Shown piece by piece: positions 21,336 to 33,650 of a DNA stretch of 64,000 bases. The DNA comes from Mycoplasma yeatsii GM274B. Its GTDB lineage: Bacteria > Bacillota_I > Bacilli_A > Mycoplasmatales > Mycoplasmataceae. The notes beneath the pieces are model-generated. The model was given only the letters and a program-made list of their open reading frames with translations. It had not been told where the DNA came from and searched no databases. The stretch is taken from contig NZ_CP007520.1 in the NCBI RefSeq assembly GCF_000875755.1, positions 744,001 to 808,000 on the forward strand, in the 5' to 3' direction. A program made the position numbers and the translations under genes. Each line of letters starts with the position of its first letter. Position 1 is the first letter of the stretch.

Positions 21336-22944
21336 TTGATTGTTTTTTAGTTTTTCTTGTTTTTGCTGCTTCTATAATTTTAGTTTGACTTAATCTTTTA
21401 GCTGTTTTATTAGTGATTAAGTTATTAATTAAGAAGTTAGATGTAAATAGATAAATTCAGAATAGAACCATAATTATAATGTTGATTCCTGAAATTCAAT
21501 TAGTAATATCTTCAGCAATTGTTGTTGCAAAAATAGCAAAGAAGTTAGCTCCTGTTGTTATTACTCAAATAAATAATGGTGCAACAATGTTACTAATAAT
21601 TACATTAAATTTTAATTCTTTTCCTTTTCTATGATTATCAACTAAAGTTGCTAAAACATACATTACTAAACATGTAGTTAAAACTAAATAAGCTAATGCA
21701 CTGAATCATTTTGTCATTAAAACTGCAGTATATGGTTCAGCAATATTTCCAACTTGAGCTATACCGATACATCCAGCAGTTACAGTAATTGCTGCTAGTA
21801 ATAATAGTGAATAACAAACTAATGCAGGTTTGAATAATAAACGTTTGTTTATTTTGTAATCAGTTTTTAAAATTGCATAGAATCAATGTAATATAATCGC
21901 AAATAATACTCAAGGAAGGACAAATGATCCAAAAGTTATTAATGTAACCACACTAGCAGTTAATGGTGAAGAAATAGATTTTAAAATTACTGTACTTAAA
22001 ATACCAGATAATAAAGCAGAAGGTAAAACTGAAAATAATAAGAATAATGGGAATCTTGATATTTCAATACTAAAGATTCTTCATCCTAAATCTTTATTAT
22101 TTTTAGACATCGCTTCATAGTATTTAACAAAGTATTTAGAACTATGTGATGAGTACTCAAATCCACGTTTAATATCATAAAACATTTCATCTCCCCTACC
22201 ATTGTTCATAGCTCTTCTTTTTTCTTTAGTATACATTTCATTGATTGATTCTAATACTGAATCACATCCACTTGCAAATATTGAAATGTCGCCAAATTTA
22301 ATTAATTTTTTATATATTTCATCCATTAAATTGGTTAGAAACATTGGTTTAAAAGCTAATCCTGAATAACTTAGATAAGCTGATTTAACACCTTCAAAAT
22401 CGTTTGCTTCAATTTTAGTTTTTAAATCTTTAACATAATCAATAGTTTTACTATAGTTAAATAAAACGTTCATATCACGATTTTTAATATATGCTTTAAT
22501 TCCTATAATAGTATTAAATAAAAGTTGTTTTAATAGAGGGATAAACATTGCAAATACCCCCCCAACTAAAATAAGTTTGAAAGGACTTAGTAAAGTATAT
22601 AGTAGTGAGTCTGGCGCCATGAATCCAGTTAATTTATAACCACTTTGAGCAATTACTTCTTGTCATGCACTTCAAGCAGTAGAACCGTTGAAAGATTGAA
22701 CTTGTTTAACAAGATCTGGATTTTTAAAAGGTCCATCAGAAGAAAATCTAGCTTCTAAAATAGCTTTTCATTGACTAATTCAAGCTGGAGAACTTGTCAT
22801 TGATGATCAGAATGATTTTGTAGGATCGTTAGCATCGGTATTTCTAATCGCATAAATAGCAACACTATCAATTCATGCTGAATAACCGAAATAAATCACT
22901 GCAACTACTAATAATAAAATTGTTAATTTGACAGTCTTTCTCAT
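21325..22944 (-). CDS. Large polytopic membrane protein, unknown
   Basis: This 539-residue protein starts with one helix (about 5-25) and a roughly 85-residue Trp-rich extracytoplasmic segment. A second helix follows (about 112-130), then a cytoplasmic domain of about 150 residues, then about six helices and a basic C-terminal tail (KTRKTKKQSTQK). The internal Trp residues are mostly UGA. I do not recognise the family. AAGGA is 11 bases before ATG. It stands alone between leuS and deoA, with a terminator overlapping its stop. Confidence 0.75.
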
Positions 22945-22987
22945 AATTTGTGTTTCCTTTCTATATTAAATTATATAATTTTGGAAA

Positions 22988-23013
22988 AGAAAAAAGGTTT
23001 TTATAACCTTTTA
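22988..23013 (-). terminator. leuS terminator
   Basis: AAAAGGTT-ATAAA-AACCTTTT followed by a T run on the minus strand, overlapping the leuS stop. Confidence 0.8.
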
Positions 23014-25425
23014 CTTGACAACAATATTTACAATTTTATCAACTACAACAATTTCTTTTACGATTTCATGTCCATTGATAAATTTCATAACATTTTCATC
23101 AGATTTAGCTAATTTAAGTAGAGTTTCTTTATCAGTATTTTTTTCAACTTCTACAGTACTACGAAGTTTTCCATTAACTTGAATTGCTACTACAACTGTG
23201 TTTTTAACTAATTTAGATGAATCATAATTTGGTCATTGTTGAGTTGTGATACTTGAATTGTGTCCTAATTTTTCTCATAATTCTTCAGCTAAGTGAGGAG
23301 CAAATAAACTTAACATTTTTACAAACCCTTCAACATAAGGTTTATATACTGTTCCTTCTTTTTCTTTGTAAATTGCATTTACTAAAACCATTAATTGACT
23401 AATTGCAGTATTGAATTTTAATGAACTGATCATTTCGGTTACTTTTTTAACTACATCATTATAAACAAAATCTAAATTAGAATTGTTTGTATCTGAAAAT
23501 TCAACTTTATTAATCATTCTATAACAACGATTTAATCATTTTAAACTAGCATCTAATCCATCAAAACTTCAAGGAAGAGAAGCATCTAATGGCCCCATAA
23601 ACATTTCATATAATCTTAAAGCGTCCGCTCCATGTGTATCAATTACATCATCAGGATTAATTACATTTCCTCATGATTTAGACATTTTTCTACCATCCGG
23701 TCCTAAAATCATACCTTGGTTAAATAAGTCTTTAAACGGTTCTTTAACAGGACAAACTCCTATATCATATAAGAAATGTGTTCAGAATCTTGCATATAAT
23801 AAGTGACCTACAGCATGTTCTTGTCCACCTATATAAAGATCAACAGGTAATCATTTTTCTAATCTTTTTCAAGCTTCTTCTGAATTTATATCAATTAAAT
23901 CATTTGACATGTTTGTTAAAACATATGCAATGAAATATCAGCTAGATCCAGCAGATTGAGGCATGGTATTAGTTTCTCTTCTATATTTAACACCATCAAT
24001 TTCAACATTAACTCATTTATCAACATTAGCTAATGGGCTTTCTCCAGTTCCTGTTGGTTTAATATATTCAGTTTGAGGTAGAGTAACTGGTAGATTATCA
24101 TCTTCAACTAAAACTATCTCTTGGTTTTCTGTATATAAAACAGGGAATGGTTCACCATAAAAACGTTGTCTTGAGAATAATCAATCTCTTAATTTGTAAT
24201 TAACTTTTCTTGTACCTAATTTATTTTCTTCTATATATTTATAAATTACTTCTAATGCTTGTATTCTATCTAATCCATCTAAGATTTCAGAGTTAATATG
24301 AATTCCTTCACCAACAAATGCTTTAGATTCATCTTTAGCTTTAATAACAAATTTAATTGGTAAATTAAATGTAGTTGCAAAATCTCAATCTCTTTTATCA
24401 TGAGCAGGAACAGCCATAACAGCTCCAGTTCCATAATCATTTAATACATAATCACTAATTCAAATTTGAACAGGTTGATTATTAACAGGATTTATCGCAT
24501 AACTTCCAACAAAAACTCCAGTTTTTGGTCTAGATTCATCTTTACGGTCAATTTCAGATTTTGAAGCTGTTAATTCAATGTATTTTTTAACTTCTTCTAG
24601 TTTATCTTGGCTAGTTAATTTTAAAACTAATTCATTTTCAGGAGCTAAGACAATGTAACTAACTCCATAAATAGTATCAGCACGTGTTGTAAAAACTGGA
24701 ATATCAATATCATTTGATTTGAAAATAATTTCAGCACCTTCTGATTTACCTATTCAATTTTTTTGCAAGTCTTTAACTGATTGAGGTCAATCTAATTCAT
24801 CTAAACCTTGTAATAATTTTTCAGCATAATCAGTAATTTTTAAAACTCATTGACGCATTTTTTTCTTAGTAACAGGGTGTTCACCACGCTCACTTACCAT
24901 GATTCCATCTTTTTCTATGATTTCATCATTGGCTAACACTGTTCCTAATTCTTGACATCAATTAACTTCAATATCTCTATTTTCAGCTAAATTATTTTCA
25001 TATAGTTTTTTAAAAATTCATTGAGTTATTTTATAGTAGTTTGGGTCTGCTGTGTTAACTTCTTTATCAAAATCATAACTAAATCCCATTTTTTGTAATT
25101 GAACTCTAAAGTTATCAATATTTTTTAAAGTAAATTCTCTAGGATCATTTCCAGTTTTTAAAGCATATTGTTCAGCTGGTAAACCAAAAGCGTCTCAACC
25201 AATTGGGTGTAGTACATCATATCCTTGCATTCTTCTAAAACGTGCAAAAACATCAGTTGCAGTGTAACCTTTAACGTGACCAACATGTAGTCCTGCACCA
25301 CTTGGATAAGGGAACATATCTAAAATATATGATTTTTTATCTTTATTATTTGTAGTTTTATAAATATTATTATCTTTTCAGAATTTTTGTCATTTCTTTT
25401 CTATTGCTTTATGTGAAAAATCCAT
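23011..25425 (-). CDS. leuS: Leucyl-tRNA synthetase
   Basis: This 804-residue class I synthetase charges tRNA-Leu. HIGH is read as [14 protein letters not shown] near residue 45, followed by [16 protein letters not shown]. The CP1 editing domain includes [24 protein letters not shown] is present as [11 protein letters not shown] at about 577, and the anticodon-binding and C-terminal domains end DKIVNIVVK. Length is normal. Many Trp are UGA. AAAGGAG precedes ATG. Confidence 0.97.
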
Positions 25426-25549
25426 ACTTTCTCTCCTTTAATATAATATTTATTTTACAATTTCTAATTAAAAAATACATCTTTAAAGTGTGTAATATCC
25501 TGAATATTTTATTTCCTATAATAGTTAAAATTATACGTAAAAAAATAAA

Positions 25550-25573
25550 AAAAACACCTTACGGTGTTGTTTG
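25550..25573 (-). terminator. tRNA-Ile terminator
   Basis: AACACC-GTAA-GGTGTT with a long T run on the minus strand, about ten bases after tRNA-Ile. Confidence 0.85.
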
Positions 25574-25582
25574 TTTTCTTAA

Positions 25583-25659
25583 TGGTCGGAATAATTGGAC
25601 TTGAACCAACGACCTCTCCGTTATCAGCGGAGTGCTCTAACCAGCTGAGCTATATTCCG
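25583..25659 (-). tRNA. tRNA-Ile (GAU anticodon)
   Basis: Cloverleaf with acceptor CGGAATA/TATTCCG, anticodon loop CTGATAA (anticodon GAT), T-loop GGTTCAAGTCC and encoded CCA. It reads AUC and AUU. Confidence 0.95.
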
Positions 25660-25786
25660 AAACGATACAATAGTAATATTATATGTTTTTACTTATAAAA
25701 TCAATATAATTTATAAATTTTTTTAAATTTTGTGCTTCTATAATTTTTAAATAAAAAATCAACACATACGTGTTGATTCATACATA

Positions 25787-26182
25787 TTAACGTTTTGAGA
25801 ATTGAGGTGCTCTACGTGCTCCACGTAATCCATATTTTTTACGTTCTTTGATACGTGCATCACGAGTTAATAATCCTTCATTTCTTAAAGCTTTTCTGTA
25901 ATCTTCACTAGCTTGTAATAAAGCTCTAGCAATTCCTAATCTAGTTGCTCCAGCTTGTCCAGTGAATCCTCCACCAATAACTTTAACAGTAATGTCAAAG
26001 TCTTTTAAAGTTCCAGTAGCTACTAATGGTTGTTCTAAGTCTTGCACTAATGTTGCGTATGGGAAAAACTCTAAAGCAGGTTTTCCATTAACGATAACAT
26101 TACCTGTTCCTGGAGTTAAGATAACTTGAGCAATTGAAGATTTTCTTCTTCCAGTTCCTCTATAAATAACTTTGTTGTTCAT
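25787..26182 (-). CDS. rpsI: 30S ribosomal protein S9
   Basis: This 131-residue S9 has the usual core [31 protein letters not shown], and the basic tail ending in RAPQFSKR whose last Arg reaches the P-site tRNA. Its ATG overlaps the rplM stop as TAATG, so it is translationally coupled to L13. Confidence 0.97.
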   Translation of the reverse strand: MNNKVIYRGTGRRKSSIAQVILTPGTGNVIVNGKPALEFFPYATLVQDLEQPLVATGTLKDFDITVKVIGGGFTGQAGATRLGIARALLQASEDYRKALRNEGLLTRDARIKERKKYGLRGARRAPQFSKR

Positions 26183-26637
26183 TATTTAGTTTCTCCTTTT
26201 TTAGTTTGAATGTTTAAAACTTCAGGTTTTTGTGCAGCGTATGGGTGTTCTGAACCTTCAAATACATGTAACGCTCTGTATTGGTTAGCACCTTGAACAT
26301 TTTTAGGTAACATTAGTCTGATAGCTCTTTCAAGAATTTTAGTTGCGTCTAATTCTCTTTGAACTGCTACTGTTCTTCTTCTTAATCCACCTGGGTGCAT
26401 TGAGTGGTGGTAGTAAACTTTGTTAGATTCTTTTTTACCAGAGAAGATTGCTTTTTCAGCGTTAATAATAATAACGTGATCTCCGTTATTGATGTGTGGA
26501 GTAAAGTCAACTTTGTGTTTTCCTCTTAAAACAAGAGCAACTTGAGTTGCTAATCTACCCACAGTTTGTCCTTCTGCATCAACGATATATCATTTTTTGT
26601 TAATATCTTTTGCAGAAATTAATGTAGTTTGTTTCAT
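26182..26637 (-). CDS. rplM: 50S ribosomal protein L13
   Basis: This 151-residue L13 starts [20 protein letters not shown] (Trp coded by UGA). It contains [29 protein letters not shown] and [12 protein letters not shown], with a normal C-terminus. It is the first gene of the rplM-rpsI operon. The AAAGGA site lies 13 bases before ATG and is partly held in a leader hairpin. Confidence 0.97.
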
Positions 26638-26650
26638 ATTTGCTATTTTC

Positions 26651-26680
26651 CTTTACTTGACTTGTCCGGGGTCTATAAAG
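26651..26680 (-). promoter_or_regulatory. L13-type leader hairpin on rplM mRNA
   Basis: In the transcript, CTTTA (26680-26676) can pair with TAAAG (26655-26651), with GAC/GTC pairing inside. The 3' arm overlaps the AAAGGA ribosome site. Leaders of this operon are known autoregulatory sites for L13; match to that family here is by position and form. Confidence 0.5.
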
Positions 26681-26697
26681 TGTCGTAAGCAATTTAT

Positions 26698-26726
26698 ATT
26701 ATAATAAAACTTTTTAAAATTATCAA
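26698..26726 (-). promoter_or_regulatory. Promoter of rplM-rpsI
   Basis: TTGATA (26726-26721) and TATAAT (26703-26698), spacer 17. The -35 hexamer begins directly beside the stop codon of the upstream permease (26727-26729). Confidence 0.88.
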
Positions 26727-29700
26727 TTAAATATTTACATCTTTTAAAGTTAGAGTTGCATCAGTTTTAGATATTGAATTAAATCCAACAGCTATTGTAA
26801 TTATATAAATACCAATAACTCCTAAAGCTACAGCAAAAGGTAATCAAATAGGAAACGCTAGTGGTAAAACAACTATGTGATAAATACTTTTTATAATTGT
26901 TGAAAATATAAATCATCCACTAGTAATCCCAATTAAAAACATTGAAGCTATCACAATAAAATACATTCCTAATATATTTAAAGCAATATATGAATTAGAA
27001 TATCCTAATACTTTTAATGTTGATATAAATCTATTGTTATCTGAAATAATAACTGAAGTTGTTAATAAAATAATTACAAATGAAATTGATAAAATAGCGA
27101 CAATACCAAGTGCTAGTAATAATATGATCAATGCTGAAATTTGTTTTAAAATAGCTTGTGAAATTTTAATCGGAACTATTAAATTAATTGAACCTTGACC
27201 AATTCCATCATACACTTGATGATCTTTAACATGAACTCCATTTAATGTAACTGGATTATAATCACCTGTTTTTGAATAAGTTGAAACAGATTTACTTAGA
27301 TCACCAATATCATCTTTTAATGAATATTTATAGTTAAAAATAGGAAATGTATTAGCAAAGATTTTTAAAATATTTTGTGCAGCTTGTTTTTGTTTTTCAT
27401 TTTTATTTTCTTTAATTAATTTATTTACAAAATCTTGATAACTATAATTTTGTAATGAATCATTGCCAGTTAAGTTTAATCCAGTATTTATTTGATCAAC
27501 AACATAACCTTGTTTATCAAAAACTTTGTTTCATTGTTTTTTAAATAGTAATTCTCATCAAACTTCTTTATTTTGTTTATAGTTTAAAATTTCTTGAGCA
27601 TTATCTTCTTTAATTCAAGCGGCACCTTGTCCATAAGCATCATGAACTCCAACAACTTTGAATTTATGTTGTTTATTTATTTTATTTACACTTGTGTTAC
27701 CTTGTAAAAATTCTTTATAAAATGGATTTGGATCAAGTGATTTGTCTTTTTCATCTCATGGAACGGGAATACCATTTGTTAAGGCTTCAACATTGTTGTT
27801 AAAAGGATTTTTAACAGATGTAGACGCTGTTGATATATCACTTCTTTGAATAAAGTCACTTGTTGGTGAATCAAATTGATCTTTTCAATCAGAAGTGTTA
27901 TATGGTTTTATGTTATTATTGTCTATTTTTTGTAATTCATTTTGTAATACATTCAAATCAATTTCGTCACCTTTATATAAGTTCAATCTTTTTGAAATAG
28001 TTTGATTTATTATGATTGTGTTTTTTTCAGTATTATAAAGTTTTGAAATTAAATTATTTTTATTAGTGTCAAATAAGTTAATAAATTTATTATTATTTTT
28101 TATTCCATAAATTTTGAAATTATGTTTTTTATTTAATGTTTCAACATTTAATAAAGTTCCTAATTGTTCTTTATCTTTTGTAAAAGGAATTAAGTTAAAT
28201 CCTAATGTGTATTGTTTATTATTATCATAAGCAATTTTTAAATTTTGTCTTACAAAATAAGGCGCTCTAGAATAAGCGGCTTGAACTATACCTTGTTCCA
28301 TTCTATTTTTAAATAATACCGTTCATCAAACTCCTAGTTTTGCAACAAGATCTAATAATTTATTTTCATCGATTAAATCATCTTTAAAATCATTTTCACT
28401 TAGTTTTAAAATATTATCTTCTACTGAATCATCTTTATTTCAAATTCCATCTATTATATGATATTTACCCATTTTTGAACTTGATGAAGATAATTTAAAG
28501 TTATTGATACGATCTTTAATTGTTTGTGTTTGTAATTGTTTTGCAATAGATGCACTAACTACCGATTCATCTGCAAATTTTAATAAAGCTTGTTGTTTTT
28601 TATCTATTGAGTTAAACTTTTCAATTCTTTTTTCTTCATCTAAATTAATATCAAATTGCTCATTATCATTTAAGTAATAATCTCTATTAATTGATAATGC
28701 AATACTATCTAAATAAATTGAATAGAAACGTTGTAAATGTTTAAATTGATTCAATAAAGTTTTGAAATCATCTTTTTTATCAACCAATAATTCTGATGTT
28801 AAATTTTTATAATCAAATCAGTTATTTAAAACTGCATTAGCAAAAAATGGTTCAGTTTCAGATAATGATAATTTTGCTAGTTGTCTGAAATAACCTGTTG
28901 ATATAGATGTATCTTGAGCCTGTAACATTCTTATATTTGAAACACCCAAACTGTACGGTTCTGCATCACCTGACTTGTCTATAGTTGGAATTGCTAAATT
29001 ATAATATGAACTACCATAAGTTTGATTTGAATATTGACTTATTATTTGTTCTATATCATAAGAATTATCTTTAACAGGTAGAGAAGTTGAAGCGAAACTA
29101 TCTTCACTTTTTTTAATAACTTTATATTCATCATAATCATTTTCAGGATTAAATACTCTAGAAAATGAAAATGGATTATTATAACTTGGTTCAGAATATT
29201 CAACTACTTGTTTATAGTTAATTCCATTATATGTATATGCTTGATTTCTTTTTAATAAATAAGGAGCAGAAAAAGAAATTGTAAACATAATAGTTGATAA
29301 TAAAACAACAAATCCTACACCAAACATTTTAGGTCCGGCATCAATTAATAAAGCTGTTCTCATTTTTTTATTAAATGATTTATTTTGAACATTTCTTTTA
29401 ACCATCATTGATCATTTAGATAGTTTTTTAGTTCGTTGAGCATAAATTAAATTTAACGCTCCAGTTTTCATAATTAAATAGGCAATTAAAAATGATATAA
29501 CTGACATTAATATTCAAATGAAAATAAATGCAAATAGAAATCCAATTCAATCAAATGAAGCAACTCCATAAGATAATGTGAAATAAGATTGTAACTTATT
29601 TAAAATTACAATAGAAACTCCAACTGCAACGACATATCCAATAATTCCACCAACAAATGAAGTTATTAAAGGGGTGACAACATAATTAAATACGATTTGT

Positions 29701-30935
29701 TGTTTTTTATATCCTAACGCTCTCATTGTTCCAATTTGAGAACGAGAATTTTCTATTTGTTTTTTAGTCATTAAACTTGTTGTATATAAAACAACACACA
29801 ATATAGAAAATAACAGTATTGATGAAGTAATGTTATATATTCTAATTGTTTTATTAATTAACGATGTTCTTTTATTAAAGATATAATTTTTATCACCAAT
29901 TTCATAAAAGAATGTTTTGTCTGTATTATTTTTAATTAATTGTTTAAAAGTATTATTTAAAAAATTTAGTTTTTCATTATCTATAAAATCATTTATTTTT
30001 ATTGAATAAAATGATTCAATTTCACTATCTGATCCTACAACTAATTTACCAATTGTTTCATCATAATTATAAAAATTATTTTCTTGTTTAATTAATCCAA
30101 ATTGGAATGGATCAACATAAATTAATCCTTGAGTATTTCGGTTAGAAATTGGTGAATGTTGATTAATTATAGGGGCAATAAAATCAGCTGATTCACCAAA
30201 TCCAACAACTTGAAATCAAGAATAAGTTCCAGCATATTTTAATTGATAGATTCCGTTTTTATCATCTAGTCCTTGTTGTTTTATTAATTCAATATCTCTA
30301 TGTTGTTCAGCATTTGTACTAGCGTTTTTATTCGAACTAACTAGTAATTGATCGCCTAATTTATCTTTTTGAATTCTAATTATATCTTTTATTTTTATGT
30401 TGTGTTTTTGAGCATAAATTGAATCTAAAACAACTTGATTAATAGAGTTAATATCATTTCCTTGTGAAATTACAAGCTTATCAACTTGATCAGTTTTTGA
30501 TGATGTTTTTGCTATTGCTTTTAATGTTTGTAAATTATTATTTGAATAAACCTGACTAAATTCTCTCGCTTCAGTTCTAGATCAATCAAAACTTTGATTA
30601 TACTTTTCTTTATATTTAATATTTAATTGATCTATTCAATATTGTTGAGCTTCAACTAAATTATTAGGAACATTTTCTTGGTTATTTTCAACACTATCTT
30701 TAGGGTTTAATTTTAAAACTATATTATGTTGATTTGAATTAGAAACTAAAGAATCATATCTATTTAAAACATTGCTATCAATTGAAGAAATTAATGACAT
30801 AACAAGAGCCATTAAAGACACTAAAATAGTCAATCCAAATAATTGAGCTTTGTTTTTAAAAGAGTTTTTAAAAGAGTTTTTAAGCATCAAGAAAAATCAA
30901 TTGCGAGATGAATATTTATTTTTTAATTTTTGCAT
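26727..30935 (-). CDS. Giant FtsX-like ABC transporter permease
   Basis: This 1402-residue protein is an FtsX/MacB-type permease with two permease units. The first helix is at about 31-53 (LFGLTILVSLMALVMSL), then a large extracytoplasmic domain to about 360. A three-helix FtsX block follows at about 370-500 with MTKKQIENSRSQIGTMRALGYKKQQI, the typical cytoplasmic loop. A new membrane segment starts at about 525, then a second large outside domain. The C-terminal FtsX block is at about 1260-1395 (ISTLKVLGYSNSYIALNIL). The frame crosses many UGA codons with no TAA/TAG. No ATPase gene adjoins it, so its partner is elsewhere. Transport or assembly of lipoproteins or envelope material is possible, not shown. 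GAAAGG precedes ATG 30935. Confidence 0.85.
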
Positions 30936-30959
30936 ACCTTTCTTCCTTTCTATTTTAAA

Positions 30960-31676
30960 TTAGAAAGAAATTAGAGGTGGCGTTGTTTGTTTTTTAACTT
31001 GTTTTAATTCTAGATATTTAAAATAACTAATTTTTAATAAGAATATATCTAAATTAGCTTTAATTTTAAAATTATCTGATATCTTAACATCATCTAAACT
31101 AGTTTCTTCAGTTTCATCATCTATTTGTTTTTTAATTTTAATAAAATCTAAATTGATAAATAAATTTTTTTCATACTTAACAATCACTTTTCTAGTTTTA
31201 ACTAATATGAAAATAGAAACTAAAAATAATAGCATAATAGCTAGTAAAATAGAGTTTAATGATATTTGTAATATTAATAAATTTCTTGCAAACTCATTTT
31301 TAATATTAAAAGGTAGTGTTATTTTGTTATAGTAAAAAAGATTAACTAATTTAAATACTTTAGCTGAATCTATAATTTGAAAAATACTAATAGCTAAAAT
31401 TATAAAAACACTAATAATTTTTAATAAGTTTATATTTAATGTATGTTGTCTAATTTCTTTAAAAATAGTTTTTTTATCTAGTTTAAAATTTAATGATTTA
31501 ATTAATTTAATAGTTCTGGTGAATATAGTTATACTTAAAATAATATAGATAAAAACAAATATAATATTTTCAAATAAACTGAAATTATAAAAACCTAAAA
31601 AAGGCTTTAAAAAAGAAGTAAAAGTCAATAGGAAAATAAAACAAAGAATGTTTATAAAATTATCTTTATTTTTCAT
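30960..31676 (-). CDS. Four-helix membrane protein, unknown
   Basis: This 238-residue protein has about four hydrophobic helices: residues 8-28, 36-55, 85-105 and 130-160. A cytoplasmic acidic/lysine-rich tail of about 70 residues follows (DDETEETSLDDVKISDN). It contains no Trp. It ends 24 bases before the giant permease starts, so the two are probably cotranscribed and may form one membrane complex. GGAGG precedes ATG. Family not recognised. Confidence 0.75.
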   Translation of the reverse strand: MKNKDNFINILCFIFLLTFTSFLKPFLGFYNFSLFENIIFVFIYIILSITIFTRTIKLIKSLNFKLDKKTIFKEIRQHTLNINLLKIISVFIILAISIFQIIDSAKVFKLVNLFYYNKITLPFNIKNEFARNLLILQISLNSILLAIMLLFLVSIFILVKTRKVIVKYEKNLFINLDFIKIKKQIDDETEETSLDDVKISDNFKIKANLDIFLLKISYFKYLELKQVKKQTTPPLISF

Positions 31677-31726
31677 TGTTTTACCTCCTAGTAATTAATA
31701 GATTAATTATATCAAATAACAAAAAT

Positions 31727-31749
31727 CGTGCTGTTTATTAGCACGATTG
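31727..31749 (-). terminator. Terminator of candidate small RNA / truA operon
   Basis: AATCGTGCT pairs with AGCACGATT around a seven-base loop, followed by a short T run on the minus strand. Confidence 0.85.
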
Positions 31750-31875
31750 TGTAGTGAAAGTGATTAATTAAATATAGACTTTTCAACTTCCTTCTTGGTA
31801 TATGCAAAAGTTGACCAATTTATAAATATATCAATCTAAAAGTGACATTGTTTTAAATTTATATTTATCACTACA
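31727..31875 (-). ncRNA. Candidate structured small RNA downstream of truA
   Basis: About 150 bases with closed ends. TGTAGTGA at the 5' end (31875-31868) pairs with TCACTACA near 31757-31750, AAATATA pairs with TATATTT (31866-31860 with 31776-31770), and an inner hairpin CAACTT/AAGTTG spans 31813-31784. A strong terminator (AATCGTGCT/AGCACGATT plus T run) ends it. TAGAAT at 31886-31881 is seven bases before the 5' end and could be its -10. There is no ORF. It may be an independent stable RNA, or a structured truA 3' UTR. The AAGTTG hairpin loop reads GCATATACC in RNA sense. M. capricolum has small stable RNAs (MCS series) but identity is not established. Confidence 0.5.
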
Positions 31876-31895
31876 CTTTTATTCTAATATATTTA

Positions 31896-32645
31896 TTAAT
31901 TAAATTGGATTTTTTCTAACACTAAACCTTTTGCTTCTGCTATAAAAGGATTTTTATTACCATTTCCTTTTAGCATTTCTTTTATTTGTTCAATTGTTAC
32001 TTTTTTATTTAAATAACAATTTAAAGCATTAGCTACAATCATTCTAATTTGATATCTAATAAAACCGTATGCTTTAAATTGAATTTGAACTCTATTTTCT
32101 TTATTTCTAAAAACTTTTATTGATTCAATTGTTCTTTTAGTATTTATGTTTTCTAGTTCGTCATCTTTTAATCCTGAAAATAATTTAAACTCATGTTCAC
32201 CTACAAATAAATCAAATATTTGTTGTAGCTTATTAATATCAATTTGATCATGTTTTCAATAATATTCAAATCTTTGTTTGAATATATCAAATTCAGAATC
32301 ATTTATATAATAACTATAAGTTTTTTGTTTTACTTCTCTTAAATTAAATGAAACATCAACAAAACTAGCATCAAGTATTTGAACATCACTAGGTAATGCT
32401 TTATTTAAAGCTTTAATAAAAACTTCTAATATAGGTTTAAAATGAATAACAAGTAAAACTTTTTGATCTAAAGCATGTACTCCAGAGTCAGTTTTACTTG
32501 TTCCAATTGTTTTGAAATTTTTATTTTTTGTAACTCTTTTTACTGCACTTTCTAATACATCTTGAATAGCAACAGCATTGTTTTGATGAATTCAACCATG
32601 ATAATTAGATCCATCATAACATAAAGTTAATAAAATTCCGTACAT
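31896..32645 (-). CDS. truA: tRNA pseudouridine(38-40) synthase
   Basis: This 249-residue enzyme makes pseudouridine in the tRNA anticodon stem. The start MYGILLTLCYDGSNYHGW, the catalytic stretch TSKTDSGVHALDQ (Asp at about 55), FNLREVKQKTYSYYI and RYQIRMIVANAL are family hallmarks. It begins one base after the EcfT stop, so it belongs to the ecfA1-ecfA2-ecfT-truA operon, a layout common in Firmicutes. Confidence 0.95.
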
Positions 32646-32646
32646 A

Positions 32647-33645
32647 TTAACGCCCTATTAATGAATCAATATGAGCAATGTGTCAATTTGCAAATACTAC
32701 AGGACTAGATGCATAAACTATCATAAATGTTGCAAACGCTATACCTATTGTAAAAATTGCAATATCAATTCAGTTTAATTTAAATTGAATAAATCTAGTT
32801 CTTCTTGCATTTGGATCATAACCTCTAGCATCCATTGCATAAGCTAAATCTTCAGCTTTTTGGAATGATGAAACTAATAAAGGAATGATTAATGATGTTA
32901 AACTTTTTACTTTATCTTTAAACTTACCATTTTTAATATCAATACCACGACTAGATTGGGCTTTCATAATTCTTCCTGCTTCATCAATTAAAGTAGGAAT
33001 CATACGTAGTGCAATAGAGATAATCATAGATAAAATATAAACTGGTAATTTAATAATTTTTAAAGGTGATAATAAATCTTCAATCGCTAGTGTTAATTGT
33101 AATGAAGGAGTAGTTCCTGTTAAAACACAAGTTAATGTAATCATTAAATAAATTCTAAACGCCATAACAATTGCACTATATAAAGCTTTTTCACTAAATC
33201 AGAATATTTTTCAGTTAAAGAAGAAACCGATAGGATCAACTTTTAACCCTGCACTAGCAACACCTTCTGCTGATAATCTTCCGCTTCTAAAAGTTGAAGT
33301 TACAAATCAAAGAAACCCTGATGGTAAATTGTTTTTGTTATCGTTATAGTAATCAGTTATTTTACTAATATCACTTTGCGATGGATGAATGAAAAAGAAA
33401 TTCATAATTAAAATAATTGTAAAAATAAACGATACAGGAACTAATAATCTAACTAGTAAATTTAAATTTAGTTTTGATAAGAAAAATAAAGTTAAAATTC
33501 CTACTCCAATGATTAAATAACCAGTAAATTTAATTGGAAAGAAAATAGATACGATTAAAAAGATAACCATAAACATTTTAAGTCTTGGATCCATTTTGTG
33601 AATCAAAGAATTTTTTGGAATATATCTACCAAATGATATCCTCAT
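32647..33645 (-). CDS. ecfT: ECF transporter T component
   Basis: This 332-residue membrane protein couples substrate-binding S subunits to the two EcfA ATPases for vitamin or cofactor uptake. It has about six to seven helices. The coupling helices show SRG (MKAQSSRGID) and ARG (AYAMDARGYD), the paired motifs of EcfT. It starts RISFGRYIPKNSLIHKMDPR, typical of the family. No S subunit is in the window, so substrate is open. Several Trp are UGA. Confidence 0.95.
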
Positions 33646-33650
33646 ATTAT

